DNA from: Pochonia chlamydosporia 170
Lineage: Eukaryota > Ascomycota > Sordariomycetes > Hypocreales > Clavicipitaceae
Assembly (NCBI RefSeq): GCF_001653235.2
Contig: NC_035791.1
Span: 4,526,001-4,590,000, forward strand
Length of the DNA stretch: 64,000 bases
Reading direction: 5' to 3'
Made by a program: the position numbers and the translations under genes. The notes under the pieces were generated by a model. That model searched no databases. It was not told where the DNA came from and saw only the letters and a program-made list of their open reading frames with translations. Of this stretch, positions 10,494 to 22,147 are shown one piece after another. Each line of letters begins with the position of its first letter. Position 1 is the first letter of the stretch.

Positions 10494-12613
10494 CTACATG
10501 GCACCATGAGCCCTCCTGATCTTACATTCCTCTGCCCTGTGTCTACGTATTCTCCTTGATCTCGTCCAAGTGTGATGATACCCCAACACTGGAGCTTGCG
10601 TCCCCCGTCTCTTCAGCCCTAGCAGTGATGCATCAATCCATCTATACCTTGCTTCATATTTAACCCATCGCTCAAGGCCTGGTACATGGATTCCCAGAGT
10701 AGGCAGTGCAAGCAGCGTCAAGATTCGACCAGCGTCGTCCTCTCCGCGTGGTGCTTCAACGCTGTACAGCGCTGGCAGAGAATACCGAACCTTCCCTGGA
10801 GCATAATACTTGAGAATCTGCTCCAGTCGTGCGCGTTGCTTCGGTGGCAGTGCCTTTCTAAAGGGTTTTGCGTGCTGTGGTAGGAGTGGTAGAAGGTGAA
10901 ATCGTGCGGGTACGCAAGCACTCACGCGAATCCAGTACCTTCCATCCCAAAGTTTGAGGGTCTTCCAAGTACGCCAATGGTAATTGCGACTGGGTTTCTC
11001 GTCTGGTTCGCCGACAGATGGAATACGATACCTCAAATGCCCTGGAAGTTTTCTTTCAGGTAGAGGTTTTGTGGATGAATAAGGAGCGCGCGATAAGAAC
11101 CATTTGATAGACACCGGGCTCACAATTGGATCAAAGACAACACCGGCAATGGTAAATGCCTTGGGTGGTGATGAGTCCAGTTTTGGAGCCAACTCCGGGA
11201 AAAGTCTGTCAATGACGTTATCCAGGTTTGCCACCGGGGGAACATTGACGTCTGGTGTGACGAATTCGATCAATTTGCGGATGGCTATGGCCGCTATCAA
11301 TCGTTGATGGGGTTGACGGGCTTCATCCCTTGCCTTGGCAAATAGCCGTCTCCAGCGAGTAGCTTTTGACTGAAACGATGGGAGTTCAATGAGCAGGGTC
11401 CCGGCATTGGGGTCAAAATCCTGAATCACGGCTTCACGCTGCAACCAGCGGCGTGCCTCTGCTTCTTCCAGTCTCGTACGGCGCTTGGCTTCCCGTGACA
11501 TGTCGAGTACGGCCTCTTTCTGCAGCTCTGGTGGCAGTTGACTGCGGTCCATGTGGCGAATGGCATTTCGCTGTGTTAGAGTCGCATCTGCATTGGTTGG
11601 GTCCTCAAACCACTCAACATTGTTGGCCTCGCACGTGGCAATAAGTCTGTCCTTGCTAAATTCCAACAGTGGTCGGTAAATCATGATGCCGCCATCTTCG
11701 CAGTTCAATGGGGTCAGGTACGGCACACGGGGGTCCAGGTCCCGCGTGATATGTCCAGGAAAGTGTGCTGACAGGTCATTAATACCGAGATGGCCCTTTG
11801 GACGGTCCCAGGGCTCTGTCTCGAAATCATCCTTCATTCTCCATCTCAGTCGCCTCATTTCCTTGTTCGGCGGTTTGAAGCTTAGATAGGGTTGCCGCGA
11901 AGTCTGGTCATCCAATAATCCGCTTTTATAGACACCATACAAATCATAACATTCCGGAATGGCATTTGCTTCGCGTATTCCTTGGTGGCCACGATACTGG
12001 TGTCCACTCATGCAGCGCATAAGGACAGTCTCGTATTGGTCGTCTCGATGGTGAGCAAAGAATAAGCTCGTGGCATGGAGATAGTGACAAGTCGAACCAA
12101 GCATGCGATATCGCATTGTGCGCGCAACGCTCTCGAGGTTAGATAGGCTGTTTGGGTCTTGGCCGTTTCGAATGAAGTCTTTCCAATTCAGCTGCTTTAC
12201 GATTGATTTGAGACCAAGCTTCTTCAGCTCTTGTGCCACCCTGGCAGCTTCATGTGCGCTCTCGGGCCGTAATTTATGGTCGATAATGACTCCAAAAGCA
12301 CTCTCAGTTGGATTATCGGCTATTTTCATGCCGCGATAAGTCTTCAAGAGGCTAGAGAAAAGAAAGGCCATGGCCATGGAGTCAACCCCACCACTGATGG
12401 CGAGAGCTGCCAAATCAGTAAGTTAGTCTGTGTTTCTTTGGCAATGGGGAAATAGGGGGGATATGCGGAACAAGACGACATACCAACTCGCCGTGATCGA
12501 GCAAACCGAGCGGCTGGGAAGCGCGGAGGACACACTGCTTCGACAGCATCCCGAAACTCCGCCAGGGAGATGGGTTTCGCCCCATGGTGAAAGACGCGAG
12601 TGGGAGCACTCAT
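10494..12613 (-). CDS. tRNA(Ile)-lysidine synthase (TilS-like) PP-loop ATPase
   Basis: Exon 1 is 12613-12484 and exon 2 is 12406-10494, joined across a 77-bp intron (GTATGT...TTTGGCAG). The model gives 680 residues. The ATP-pyrophosphatase loop SGGVDS spans residues 48-53, and FFAHHRDDQYETVLMR and a later LEFSKDRL segment also match the PP-loop family (PF01171). Bacterial TilS adenylates C34 of tRNA-Ile(CAU) and attaches lysine so that it reads AUA. The fungal homologue is expected to do the same for an organellar tRNA, although the short basic N-terminus is only a weak import signal. The C-terminal 300 residues are long and Arg/Lys/Pro-rich, unlike compact bacterial enzymes. An upstream in-frame start is possible but would cross low-complexity sequence. 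The gene is divergent from the BTB gene. Confidence 0.9.
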
Positions 12614-14686
12614 TCCATCGCAGGTTGGCTTGATGGGACAATTGCGGAATATGATACAGTATGGGAAATCAAACAGATTGATAGGGTGAAGGCATTCAGT
12701 CTGTGCTAAATACCAGCCCGGGATATAAGGCCACAAGGCTACAGATTGCGGTGATGATGGACTGGTGTTGGCCGATGAGAAAAAGCTCCAAGTCAAACGT
12801 TGAAGCTGGACCAGACCTCTGCTGATGTGGGGTCGATGTCCGCTCGAAAAGGGAAAGTGGCATGCGGGAGCTTGCAGCTCCAACCAGACCTCAACCCCAA
12901 GAAAACATGGGAGGACTTGAGAGCTTCAAATGTGTCAAGTCACATCACAGTCCAGGTCTGCATTTGCCACAGAATCATTTGGCGACAGAGCGACTCCAAT
13001 ATTCATGCTTGGTCAACGTGTGTCTCGGCTGCACCGCACCCCTTCTTTGGACTCTGACCGGGGTCTCATTGTATTCGACTGGCTGTGTGTTCATGGGTGT
13101 CTGCCATGGCAATGCCAAAATGGCAGATCCCATGCAGGAAGGTCAGGTGTAAGCCATCACAAGGGAAATGACGCAGGCAAAGTCTATCGTGTTCACCGAC
13201 ATGGACTGCGACGACAAGTTTTAGATAATGGAAAAGTTTCTGTCGATGCTTGCTTTTTTTTTTCCCTTTGTTTGAATTTTTTTAAATTCTCTGCTCTGCT
13301 TCGGCAGTCGCATTCTCGTCTGTGGTTTAGTGAGGCCTCTCATTTCAAGCGAATGCGGCTTCATCCATTGGCCACCAGTTGACGCATTGGTCCCGGAAGA
13401 CAGGGCATTTGCATGCATCGTGCAGGAGAATACAGGGTCAAACAGGGCCTCTGGGCCAGTAGATGGCAAGCCCCATTCATGGCTGGTGGCAAAAAACAGA
13501 CGAGAATCAAAGAAAGAAAAAAATCAAATCCAACACAATGGACGGACGGGCTGGCACTGAGGCTAACCATTTCCTGGGATCGTGACTCCATCCAAACTTG
13601 GTACCTGCCCCATGGTCAACCGGCGCAAAGTTGCTCTTTCCCATTTGATTTGCTCGCCACATGAGAAACTACCGTGTTTAGCCTTTGTCGGGTCCTTCCT
13701 TCCTTCCACAGGTGCTCCGCTCATGGTCCACTGACTGGTTGTGTCTACTCCATGGTCTTGAGTCTTGACTCTTGACTCTTGACTACTCTGTATGCCTGTC
13801 CATGTCTTGTCTTCCTCGGTCCATTCTACCGGTATCAACATCTGGTCTTCTATTTTCTTCAAGCATCACGAGGCAAACCTTTCCTGTCAGAGCTCTGGCC
13901 ACCCACGGCTGTTGGTAGTGCTGCTCCTGCATCAGAGTCCGTAATCGGTGGGCCATTTCCTGTTTAGGTGCAGCTGGTTTGCATTTGTTGTGACTCCAAA
14001 GTTGAGAGTGCCTTGCCATTCAATCCTTGGACGACCGTCAATCCTGCGTCAAGCTCCATCAAGCACGTCAAAAGTCAAAAGCCGGTTGGGGCCGCTCACA
14101 CCAAATTGACTTGACCAGACCTCTTCTCACGACGGACGGGTGCCACCCATCAAACCAACCAGTTGACCTCCAATCGACTGTCCGCCATCCGCAATCTGCC
14201 ATTAGTCTTGAGCCATCTCTCACCCAGTCGCTATACACCATACGCCAGACTTGACACCACCCACATCCAGGAGGCAGACGCAGGACGCGAGCCTTCCACT
14301 ACTCAAGAAGGGGGGGGCTCACATGTTTTGTTGTCTCTGCTCGCGAATCCCTGGCGCTTGATGCTTCTCTCCCACTTGAAGCATCGCAACTTTACAAGTC
14401 TTTCGCAACCCAGCATCCATCACTGTCAATTTTGCGCATCGCCATTTCTATTTCGCTATTCTAGACATTTGTGCGACCACCGAGCATTATCTAGTTTCCT
14501 CTTACACCCGTCGTCGAGCTATCCACAACCCGTGTCAAAGTTTCTTGTAGAACAACGTTCGCCATCTGCACCACCATACCTACCATCTTCATGTTGTGAT
14601 AAACCACACGACAACGCCAAGCGCGCGACTTTCCTGGCCACCTGGACTTTATTCTACACTCGCATACTAGTATACAATTGCCGCTC
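12614..14686. other. 2-kb divergent intergenic region and long 5' leader
   Basis: Separates the TilS-like and BTB genes. It contains a T-run near 13255, tandem CTTGACT units at 13756-13784 and a C/T-rich stretch from about 14200 to 14680 that is probably the transcribed leader of the BTB gene. An open stretch at 14163-14963 lies mostly in that leader and overlaps the BTB frame; I do not accept it. Confidence 0.5.
13756..13784 (+). repeat. tandem CTTGACT repeat
   Basis: Four imperfect copies of the 7-mer CTTGACT run head to tail. It is simple satellite-like sequence. Confidence 0.8.
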
Positions 14687-16264
14687 ATGGTTTCCCAACC
14701 AGATCAGCCCCCCTCAGGCTCTACCACAGCTCTCAACACTTCCTCCTCTCGTCGGGGCCACCAGTATTCCGCGTCCGTCGTTTCGCGACCATCGCTCTCT
14801 CGCACGAAGCGATACAATCGTTCCCACACTGGCGGTGCTTCCTTCGTTCCTCAAAATGAGTTTCCAGTTTTTGCCCACAGCGGCGACGTCGAGATTCTTA
14901 TCCGCGTCGGCGTGGGCGCAGATGCCACCGAGAATCGCTACCTCTTACATCGTCATACCTTGACCAGATGTAGCGGTTTCTTTGAAGCGAGCACCTCCAT
15001 GGAGTGGTCCAAGGCGCGCCCGTTACTCGCCGCAGGGAATGAACTAGCTAGTATCGGTGAGGAACCGACGACTACCATGGACAGCAGTGAGATGGACCGG
15101 TTTGCTGTTAGTGGTGTGACAACTCCAAAACGCAGGTGGCGGTATGAGCTCGATCCTGGTGCCGGTGATGGCGATATTCCCATGCTGGTGCAAAAGGACG
15201 AGTCAACACCAGCAGCAGATTCGCAGCCACCGTATCCGTCGTTATTTGGTCCCGGCTCTGGGCCCAACACCAAATCGAGCTCACGTTCCAAACATACAAA
15301 CCACGTCTCTTTCTCACGCTCCGTCGCCAACCTGGCCATAACGCCCAGCCTCTCGCAGTCAGAAGAAGATCTCATGCGCGACTACGATAATCTGTTTCGC
15401 ATCTTTTACAACTATCCCCCTGTGCTAGATGGCATCAATGTCGCAGATGCCTATGTCCAGTGTAAGTCGCTCTTGGCTTTGGCCGATCAGTACGATGCTC
15501 TGGCTGTCGTTGGACCCCGAGTCGACCATCATTTGCTTCAGTTTCAATCCCGATTATGGAAACAAATCGCCAAATACCCCATTTCGTACCTTCGCCTTGG
15601 TTATTTGGCACGAAGCAAGGTCATCTTCCAGGAGGCCCTGATTCATGTTGTTGGTCAATGGCCCGTCGGTGAACGCAGCATCCGTGCTGCCCTTCCTGAC
15701 ATTGTCCTCGACATTATCGAGGACAAAGTAGACGAGCTCGAGGAAATCATCAGTCGAGTGGAAGGTCGCCTTTTCCGACTCACGCTGACCAACGCCAAAG
15801 GAGAGCGCGTCACTCCCGGAAACAACTACCTGGATTGGCTGGTGGTTAGCCTCTTCCGACAATGGCTTGCAGACAACACCTCTCCTCAGCCATCACCGGA
15901 CCGGCATAGCAACAGCCGCAATGCCAACAACCCGCCAGTTCCTCCGCCACCAGTTCCGCCCCTGACTTCCATCGGACGAGCCTACCGAACGCTTGGGTCT
16001 GCCAACTCAAACGCATTCCTGAACCACGAGGACTGCAAGAAGTTTCTTAAATTAACTCCGGAGTTGTACAGTCGCGATAACCTACGCCGCTTCGACAAGC
16101 GCATGGATGAAATGAAGACCATGGCACGAGACCTGGTTCGCCCCCTTCTCGGCAGCGGTCTGGAGCTAGACATGGCTGGCTCCAGTAGAACATCAGATGG
16201 AATCAGCTATCTGACCTGCACGGCAGTCGGGAGCCGTGATCTCCCATGGCCTGTGGACGGATAA
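14687..16264 (+). CDS. BTB/POZ domain protein
   Basis: A single exon of 525 residues. The ATG at 14687 is used; the same frame is open upstream but has no better ATG. After a Ser-rich N-terminus, about residues 60-105 carry the start of a BTB fold (SGDVEILIRVG, then the buried YLLHRHTLTRCSGFFEAS). A disordered 130-residue insert with repeated Ser/Pro/Asp follows. The fold then resumes at NLFRIFYNYPPVLDG and DAYVQCKSLLALADQYD. The C-terminal half is helical, with a proline tract (PPVPPPPVPP) near residue 410. BTB domains dimerise or recruit CUL3 ubiquitin ligase; the partner here is unknown. The insertion inside the BTB domain is unusual compared with short BTB proteins. The gene is divergent from TilS-like. 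Confidence 0.85.
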   Translation: MVSQPDQPPSGSTTALNTSSSRRGHQYSASVVSRPSLSRTKRYNRSHTGGASFVPQNEFPVFAHSGDVEILIRVGVGADATENRYLLHRHTLTRCSGFFEASTSMEWSKARPLLAAGNELASIGEEPTTTMDSSEMDRFAVSGVTTPKRRWRYELDPGAGDGDIPMLVQKDESTPAADSQPPYPSLFGPGSGPNTKSSSRSKHTNHVSFSRSVANLAITPSLSQSEEDLMRDYDNLFRIFYNYPPVLDGINVADAYVQCKSLLALADQYDALAVVGPRVDHHLLQFQSRLWKQIAKYPISYLRLGYLARSKVIFQEALIHVVGQWPVGERSIRAALPDIVLDIIEDKVDELEEIISRVEGRLFRLTLTNAKGERVTPGNNYLDWLVVSLFRQWLADNTSPQPSPDRHSNSRNANNPPVPPPPVPPLTSIGRAYRTLGSANSNAFLNHEDCKKFLKLTPELYSRDNLRRFDKRMDEMKTMARDLVRPLLGSGLELDMAGSSRTSDGISYLTCTAVGSRDLPWPVDG

Positions 16265-17303
16265 TTACACATACCAAGACAGCCTATCTAACCCTATGGG
16301 TTATTTTCTTGCCTGTTTGATTTTGCCCTTTTCTTTATTCATTTGGATAGCCAGAACGTTTTACGACGACACACATGTCAACTTGATGAAAATAATGTAA
16401 CTTGCTGCCCTGGCGGTACACCCCGTTACATACGCCATAATTACTCACCAGGATACCCTTCAAGGCTGGATCTTTTGTTTTTGTTTTTCTTATTTATTTA
16501 TTTCCTCTTTTTTACATTCTGCGTTTTACTCATGTCACTTTTTCAATGTATGTAGTTGTACATAGAGGGCTGTGCCTGGATCAAGTTGCAAAGCTATGAA
16601 TCTGAATATGAATAGGAAATGATGCATGATTATAATACAAAGAGCTTTCCATCAAGCATATTTACATGTAATGGAGTATCCGGTGTTACAGCCTGTAGCC
16701 ATAAGTACAGTCGGTGGTAAAGAGTATCTCCCCACAGCGAAGTATACACCAACACATCTCCATATGTCTAAACACATCTCAATATGTCTGAGCATATAGC
16801 GCGGTATGCGATGCCTTGTACATGTTCAAATGCCTCCTACTGTGTTTGCCCACCACCCTAGTAGTATGGATGATTCGCCTCAGGATAGGCAAATACCTAC
16901 TTATGTATGACCTCCCACTATAGCTAACGACGTGAAGCACTGGACAACCGTGCAAATTGTATAGCGTATACTAGTAATACAATTTCAGAGATGCCTGGTG
17001 CCATATGAGCTTTGGCAGGGCGTGATAGGCCTCGTTATGTCCTCCCACAACAGAAAACTCAAGTAGGTGCGGTCTACATACACTTCACTCTTGTCGCATC
17101 AGCTCAAAACAATTCAACATTCAAGGTACTCCACACTTTGAGCAGTCCACATTATATTCAACACTAATCTCATATCCAACTCCAATACTCCTCAATTCCC
17201 ATGCTTGCTACAGTATCGTGTATAACGCAATAGCGACGGTTGGTACATTCCAAAACCAATTTTCCATTCATCTCAAACCACATCTCAGTCATCGCCTTTC
17301 ACA
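16265..17303. other. convergent intergenic region
   Basis: Lies between the convergent BTB and DUF4097-like genes. It holds T-rich 3' flank sequence and one minus-strand copy of the MITE-like family (16708-16842). Confidence 0.6.
16708..16842 (-). mobile_element. MITE-like element, copy 4 (135 bp)
   Basis: On the minus strand it reads CAGTAGGAGG... to ...CCACCGACTG, with TA at the left border (16706-16707) and TG, probably a mutated TA, at the right. The interior shares long runs with the copies at 31.9, 52.5 and 61.8 kb, for example ATCGCAT..CGCG and a CATATTGAG.TGTGTT block. The CATAT.GAGATGTGTT unit is present twice. Confidence 0.8.
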
Positions 17304-20007
17304 TTACTGCTTACCAATCAGTAGCTTCACATCGCCAGACATGGAGCCCATCTTGATAAATGATTCTCCTTCGCCCTTTTCTCCTTCTACAAATTTGCTG
17401 AAACCACGGCTTCGTCGAGTGATCTTGACATCTTTGCCAGTTACAGAGATATCGCCAGACATGGTCTCGGCGCGGAACTTGCCAGCCCAGGTGGCAGGGT
17501 AGTGAAGCTTGAAATCGCCGCTGATGGAGGAATGCTTTGTCTCGAAGTTGGATAGAGCTGGGCTATCAACCTTGCGGATTTCGATATCTTTAGGATGAGA
17601 CTTGGCCTGTTCGGGTAACTCAATCGCCACGGCCTCGTAGATATTGACGTTGGTGACTCCACTCTTGGTGTCAGTACTGAGGCTCGTTTTTCCGGAACCC
17701 TTGGCAATGAGTGGGAGTATATTGAGGTACAGGTCGCCAGAAACAGACTCGATCTTGGCGGTAGATGTCATGACAACGTCGGCAGTAATATCTCCGGAAG
17801 CGGTGGCAGCTTCAACCTTGTAGTCACGCGGCGGAAGCTTCTTTCCCAGCTTGCCACTCTTCACAGTTGATGCCAGCGGCTCTTCAAGCTTGACATCTCC
17901 AGAGATGGAGTGAACCTTTAGCTGGGCTTCTTTGGCAGACTCCTTGTCGGCAGCTTTAGGAGCAACCTGGGCGTCGACATTGCCAGAAGCAGACTTGACC
18001 TGGAGCAAATCATAGAGAGGGAACCAGCCCTTGATGTCTCCGCTGACGGTCTCAATAACAATGCGTCGGGATTGCAGTGAGTAGGGTACAACATCGTCGT
18101 CGAGGTTGCTGGCACGAGGCGTTCTGACATCACCAACAACCGTCTTAATGGTGGGACCGTCCAAAACACCCATAACAAGCCCCTCGGCAATGGTAACATC
18201 AAGGTGTACGAGATCGAGGTTGAGATTGTCGAGATAAGCATTGTGGGGGACGTAGACGGTGACACGCATCTGAATGCAAGGCGCCTGACTTTGATAGTCC
18301 CACCAGTCGAGGGCACGGGGAGAAATGATTTCGACGTACTGACGGCCGTTGTCAACGTGGATATCGGTACTTGGTCTTAACCTCTCATCGTTGGAAATGA
18401 TTTCGATTTCAATGCTACCATCGGATTCCTTGGATGGGATAACAAATAGTTGTCCCGAAATGTTAGGTTGACGGCCCCTCTCATGGGTGTTCCTCTCAGG
18501 TCTCTGCACAATGTCCAGGGTATAGCCACTGCCGGACTGGAAAGATGTAACAGACTTGTCAAATTTGTGAGGAGTGTTTCTGCAGGAGCCGTTTGGTCTC
18601 CATTCCAAGTCACGCTCGCCGCCCATTGTTGGTGGTTTGACAGGGTCGTTGTCGATGATTTTAGGGATCTGGAAGGGAACTATGAGTTAGATTGTGTTTG
18701 AGGTGACAAGGTAGTACCATATGACGTATGTGTGTCGGAGTGTGTTTGGGATATGAAAGGCGGGGAGGAACGGCGGCTATATATAGCAGAGGGGGGATAC
18801 AAATGAACAAGTGCCAAGGGGTTAACAACAGGCTGGGATAGCATGAAGTGAAGAGGGGTATATATAGTCTGTGTGCATAAAACAGCAGGCAATCAAGTCG
18901 TGTTCTCTGTGAACCCACGACAAACATTGTAGGAGGTGCCGAGCAAACGATGTGATTCAGTATTCATTCACCCTTACTCACCTTAGGATGTCGAGGAGCA
19001 CTACTCAAGGAGATGCCACCGAAAATAGCAAAGATAATGGACAAGATGACAGCAATGCCAAGGAGGGTTCGAATATTCTTCCTTGTATTGGGGGAGTGAA
19101 TGGAGTTTTTAACTCGTTGCCATCTGGAACCTGGAGGGCCATTGGGTGAGCCACCCATTGACTGAGGCTGACGAGGCAGCAGAGCCTGATGTTCTTCGGG
19201 GACTCCCATTGTGTCTTGATTGACGTCTGGGTTGTCGTTATTGTTGTTACCAGATGGGGTAGGTGCAAAGGTTTGATAGCCTTGAGAATTACCGCCAGAA
19301 GGAGGCGATGATGGAGAAGGTGAGTAGGCAGGTGGCGCGTCCAGAGGGTTCTGATGATGCGTCTGGGACTGGGCTCTGGGATGGTTTAAGGAAGTTGACG
19401 TTGCTGAAGTTGCTGTCTCGGAAGGAGTGTGAGAATAGGGGAGGCGGGTACTGTGTCCGGTGTAAAGTAAGGGAGCGTCTTCCTCGACACTACGCCGGTG
19501 GTGATGAGTAGGCGAGGTGACGAATGTAGGGCTGGTCGGAGTGTGTGATGTCGTATGGTTATCCCCGGCGTATGCAGCTGACGAGGTAGATGCAGTGCCG
19601 TCTGTTCCTTGGGTTATAATGTTGCTTCCCGTTTGTGGTGTAAAGGCAGCTTCTGATGAGGCATGACTGGTGGCGTTATTTATCCAGCGCTCCTCCTCGG
19701 CCTCCTTGGCCTTTGCAGCGCCCTTGTCATCCCGTAAGGTTGGATCCTCGACAAGGACATTGGGCACGACGGGTACATTGGAAGATGTGCGTTGTGGTGG
19801 TGGTTGTTGGTAGTGTTGGTGTTGGTGCTGATGCCGTGACACACCGGGATACTGCGACGATGGCGCCGCATCTGACGTCTCTGACGCGTGGAAGTAGCCA
19901 TCAGTGGGTGACAAGGCATCGTCACGGTTGTCATGGTCGTCACCGGCGGCCGAAGCGGCGTCTTGACCCATGTCGGAGTACATGTTATCAGAGTACGGAG
20001 CCGGCAT
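17304..20007 (-). CDS. membrane-anchored DUF4097-like beta-solenoid protein
   Basis: Exon 1 is 20007-18982 and exon 2 is 18668-17304. They join in phase 0 across a 313-bp intron (GTGAGT...CTTCCAG), giving 796 residues. Residues 1-310 are disordered and rich in Ser, Thr, Pro, His and Gln, with a PPAYSPSPSSPPSG tract and a poly-Asn run. A single membrane helix (about 314-334) follows, with no signal peptide, so the topology is type II. The C-terminal 450 residues carry eight spaced SGD/SGN turns (VSGDI, ASGNV, ISGDV, ASGDI, VSGDL, ISGDF, MSGDI, MSGDV). This is the hallmark of the DUF4097/adhesin-like parallel beta-helix fold (PF13349 type). The function in fungi is unknown; a cell-surface or wall role is inferred. 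The intron is several times longer than others in this window. Confidence 0.85.
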
Positions 20008-22147
20008 GATGTGAGAAGTGTAATGCAGCTGAGATCAGGTCAGGCCAATGCCAGACCACTCAGAGCTTTTTTCCACAAACGGGCAGGAGAGTTATGAGAG
20101 GAAAATTGTAAGAGGGTGGAACAAAAAGGAAATTGGGGACTGCAACAATTGGGTAAAGATGCAGAACTGTCGTCGTAATTCTGCCCGGCTAGTGCAGCAG
20201 GAAGAAGAAAAGGGTTTAGGAAAAGAGTCAGGCCGGAATGAAGCTGACGACGTTGAGCGGGGGGAGGTCAAAGTCTGGTTGTTTTGTGAAGAGAAAAGGG
20301 CGACTTTGACGTGCAGAAATGGGAAATGGGGAACTGGGGTTTGTTTGGGAAGGTGCTCAGGACCTGGCGGTTTCCAGATTGGAGAAAGAGAGAGCAACAC
20401 TTCGCTCTTTTGCTTGCAGCCGAGTTTGAGATGTAGATATGAAATTGGATCAGCTCCGCGTCTGTCTAATTCGATTTGACAAGAACAGACTTGATGATAC
20501 AGCAGAGAGTCTTCAATTTCAAAATTGCTACTGCGAGGGGATCAATCCTGCAAGCTCAGAGATTTGGCAATGGTGTGCAAGAGGAAGAAATGCTCGTGTC
20601 AGACATGGAAGCAATGGGCTTCACTCGACAGACCAGGACAAAAGAATGAACCAACTGCATAGAGATATACACGCTAATAAACCAGACTAACATTGATAGC
20701 TAACGCCGTTCGTTGATTCTTTGCTGCAAATCCTACATCTGAAGCGCCTTGTTTCCCCACTCACCCATACAAAACCAATGCTTGCTTATGTTTCTTCCTT
20801 ACCAACCGCCCGGACCCCGGCCGAGCATCTCAAGTCGTGACTCTGACATGGAGACCTTTTGTTCCCGCCATCTCCATCTTGCACTGATAAGGTCCCCTCG
20901 GTTCGGTTACAATTATGATCCATGAAATAAAATGAAACACCAGACTTCTCTCAGCAAACATACATGCATTCAATTGAATACCAATTGAGACAAGCTAACA
21001 TTTCGCAATCAAGCAAAGTGCAGTGCATCACTTCCCCGCATCCTTTGGACTCGCCGTTACGAAAACCTGGAACAGTCAAGTTAACTTATCCGTCCATCCA
21101 TCAACCCCAGACAGCAGATCAAAAGTCCCCAAGCTTCACGTTGCCACGACGAGCCACCGATTCGTTCAGCAAAACGGCGCCAAAAGCGCGAGCACTGAAC
21201 CTGTCAGCCGCACCAGGGATGCACTCAAGATTTTTGCCTCTTTCGGTCCCAGTACCCGTTCTCTCATTATTAGCGCCAAAGCCTCGTCAGCACGCACGCA
21301 ACTTCTGACGCTAATGACTCCATTCTCATCTTTCCCTGCAGGGCTGGGCTGATCAGAGGCCATTGATGATATTGCAACATCGATGTCAAGGAATGAATGT
21401 AGATTAGATCTACGGGGTCAACAAGACCCTCGCAGAGTCACTACCGGTCCCGTGTAGACCTGCTCCCAATTGCCCTTCTTCCAAGACCGGCGTCGATTTC
21501 AACCTCCCCGCTCCTTGATCCGGTTCGCATACCCGTCCTCCGGGACTTGTACCCACTTTCGTCCGGTTGCACATCCGGGCAATCAACAATCCAACATGGC
21601 CGGTCCAACATCTTTGTACGGTCAAAATATGAAATTATCATTGCGTGCTACTCTGCACTGCTTATATGCTAAAGCTGCTATCATGCCTATATGCTTCATG
21701 GATATCAACCAGTGTCGACTTCTACAAGGTTTTGTGTATGTGCGTGCGTGTGTTGTCCGTGTTTGTGTTTGGGTTCGTGTGGTTTCATCCCTGGATATAT
21801 CCTGTTCCTCTAAGAGCCAAACATGCGCTCTCGCATCGTTGCAATGTTCGCTCAGCAAAGCGCTTTCCGGAGCAAAAGAAACAAATGAGCCGAAAAATGT
21901 CCTCCTCTAACAATGTATGCCTTGCAACAACCACCCAATACACGGCGAGTTTCCCACCTCTGCCGCTCTGTCGGCGTTCCAACAAAACGAAAAGTGCCTT
22001 TGTTTCTTGATAAAGGAATCTCTCCACAAACGGCGTGGCGTTCCATTTATTCGAGAACCACTTTTCCACATATGACTGCCGACTTGATCTTCTCGTATCT
22101 GACTTGTCGTCATGGAGTACGTACTCTTCCGCCCTCCAGAGTCAACA
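20008..22147. other. 2.1-kb intergenic region
   Basis: Upstream of the DUF4097-like gene and downstream of SAL1. It has only shadow-type open stretches. Nothing supported is seen beyond simple G/T-rich sequence near 21740-21790. Confidence 0.5.

Noticed and set aside
14163..14963. 266-codon open stretch upstream of and overlapping the BTB gene
   Set aside because: It lies mostly in a C/T-rich leader and in another frame of the BTB gene; composition is Ser/Pro/His-biased and no domain is visible.
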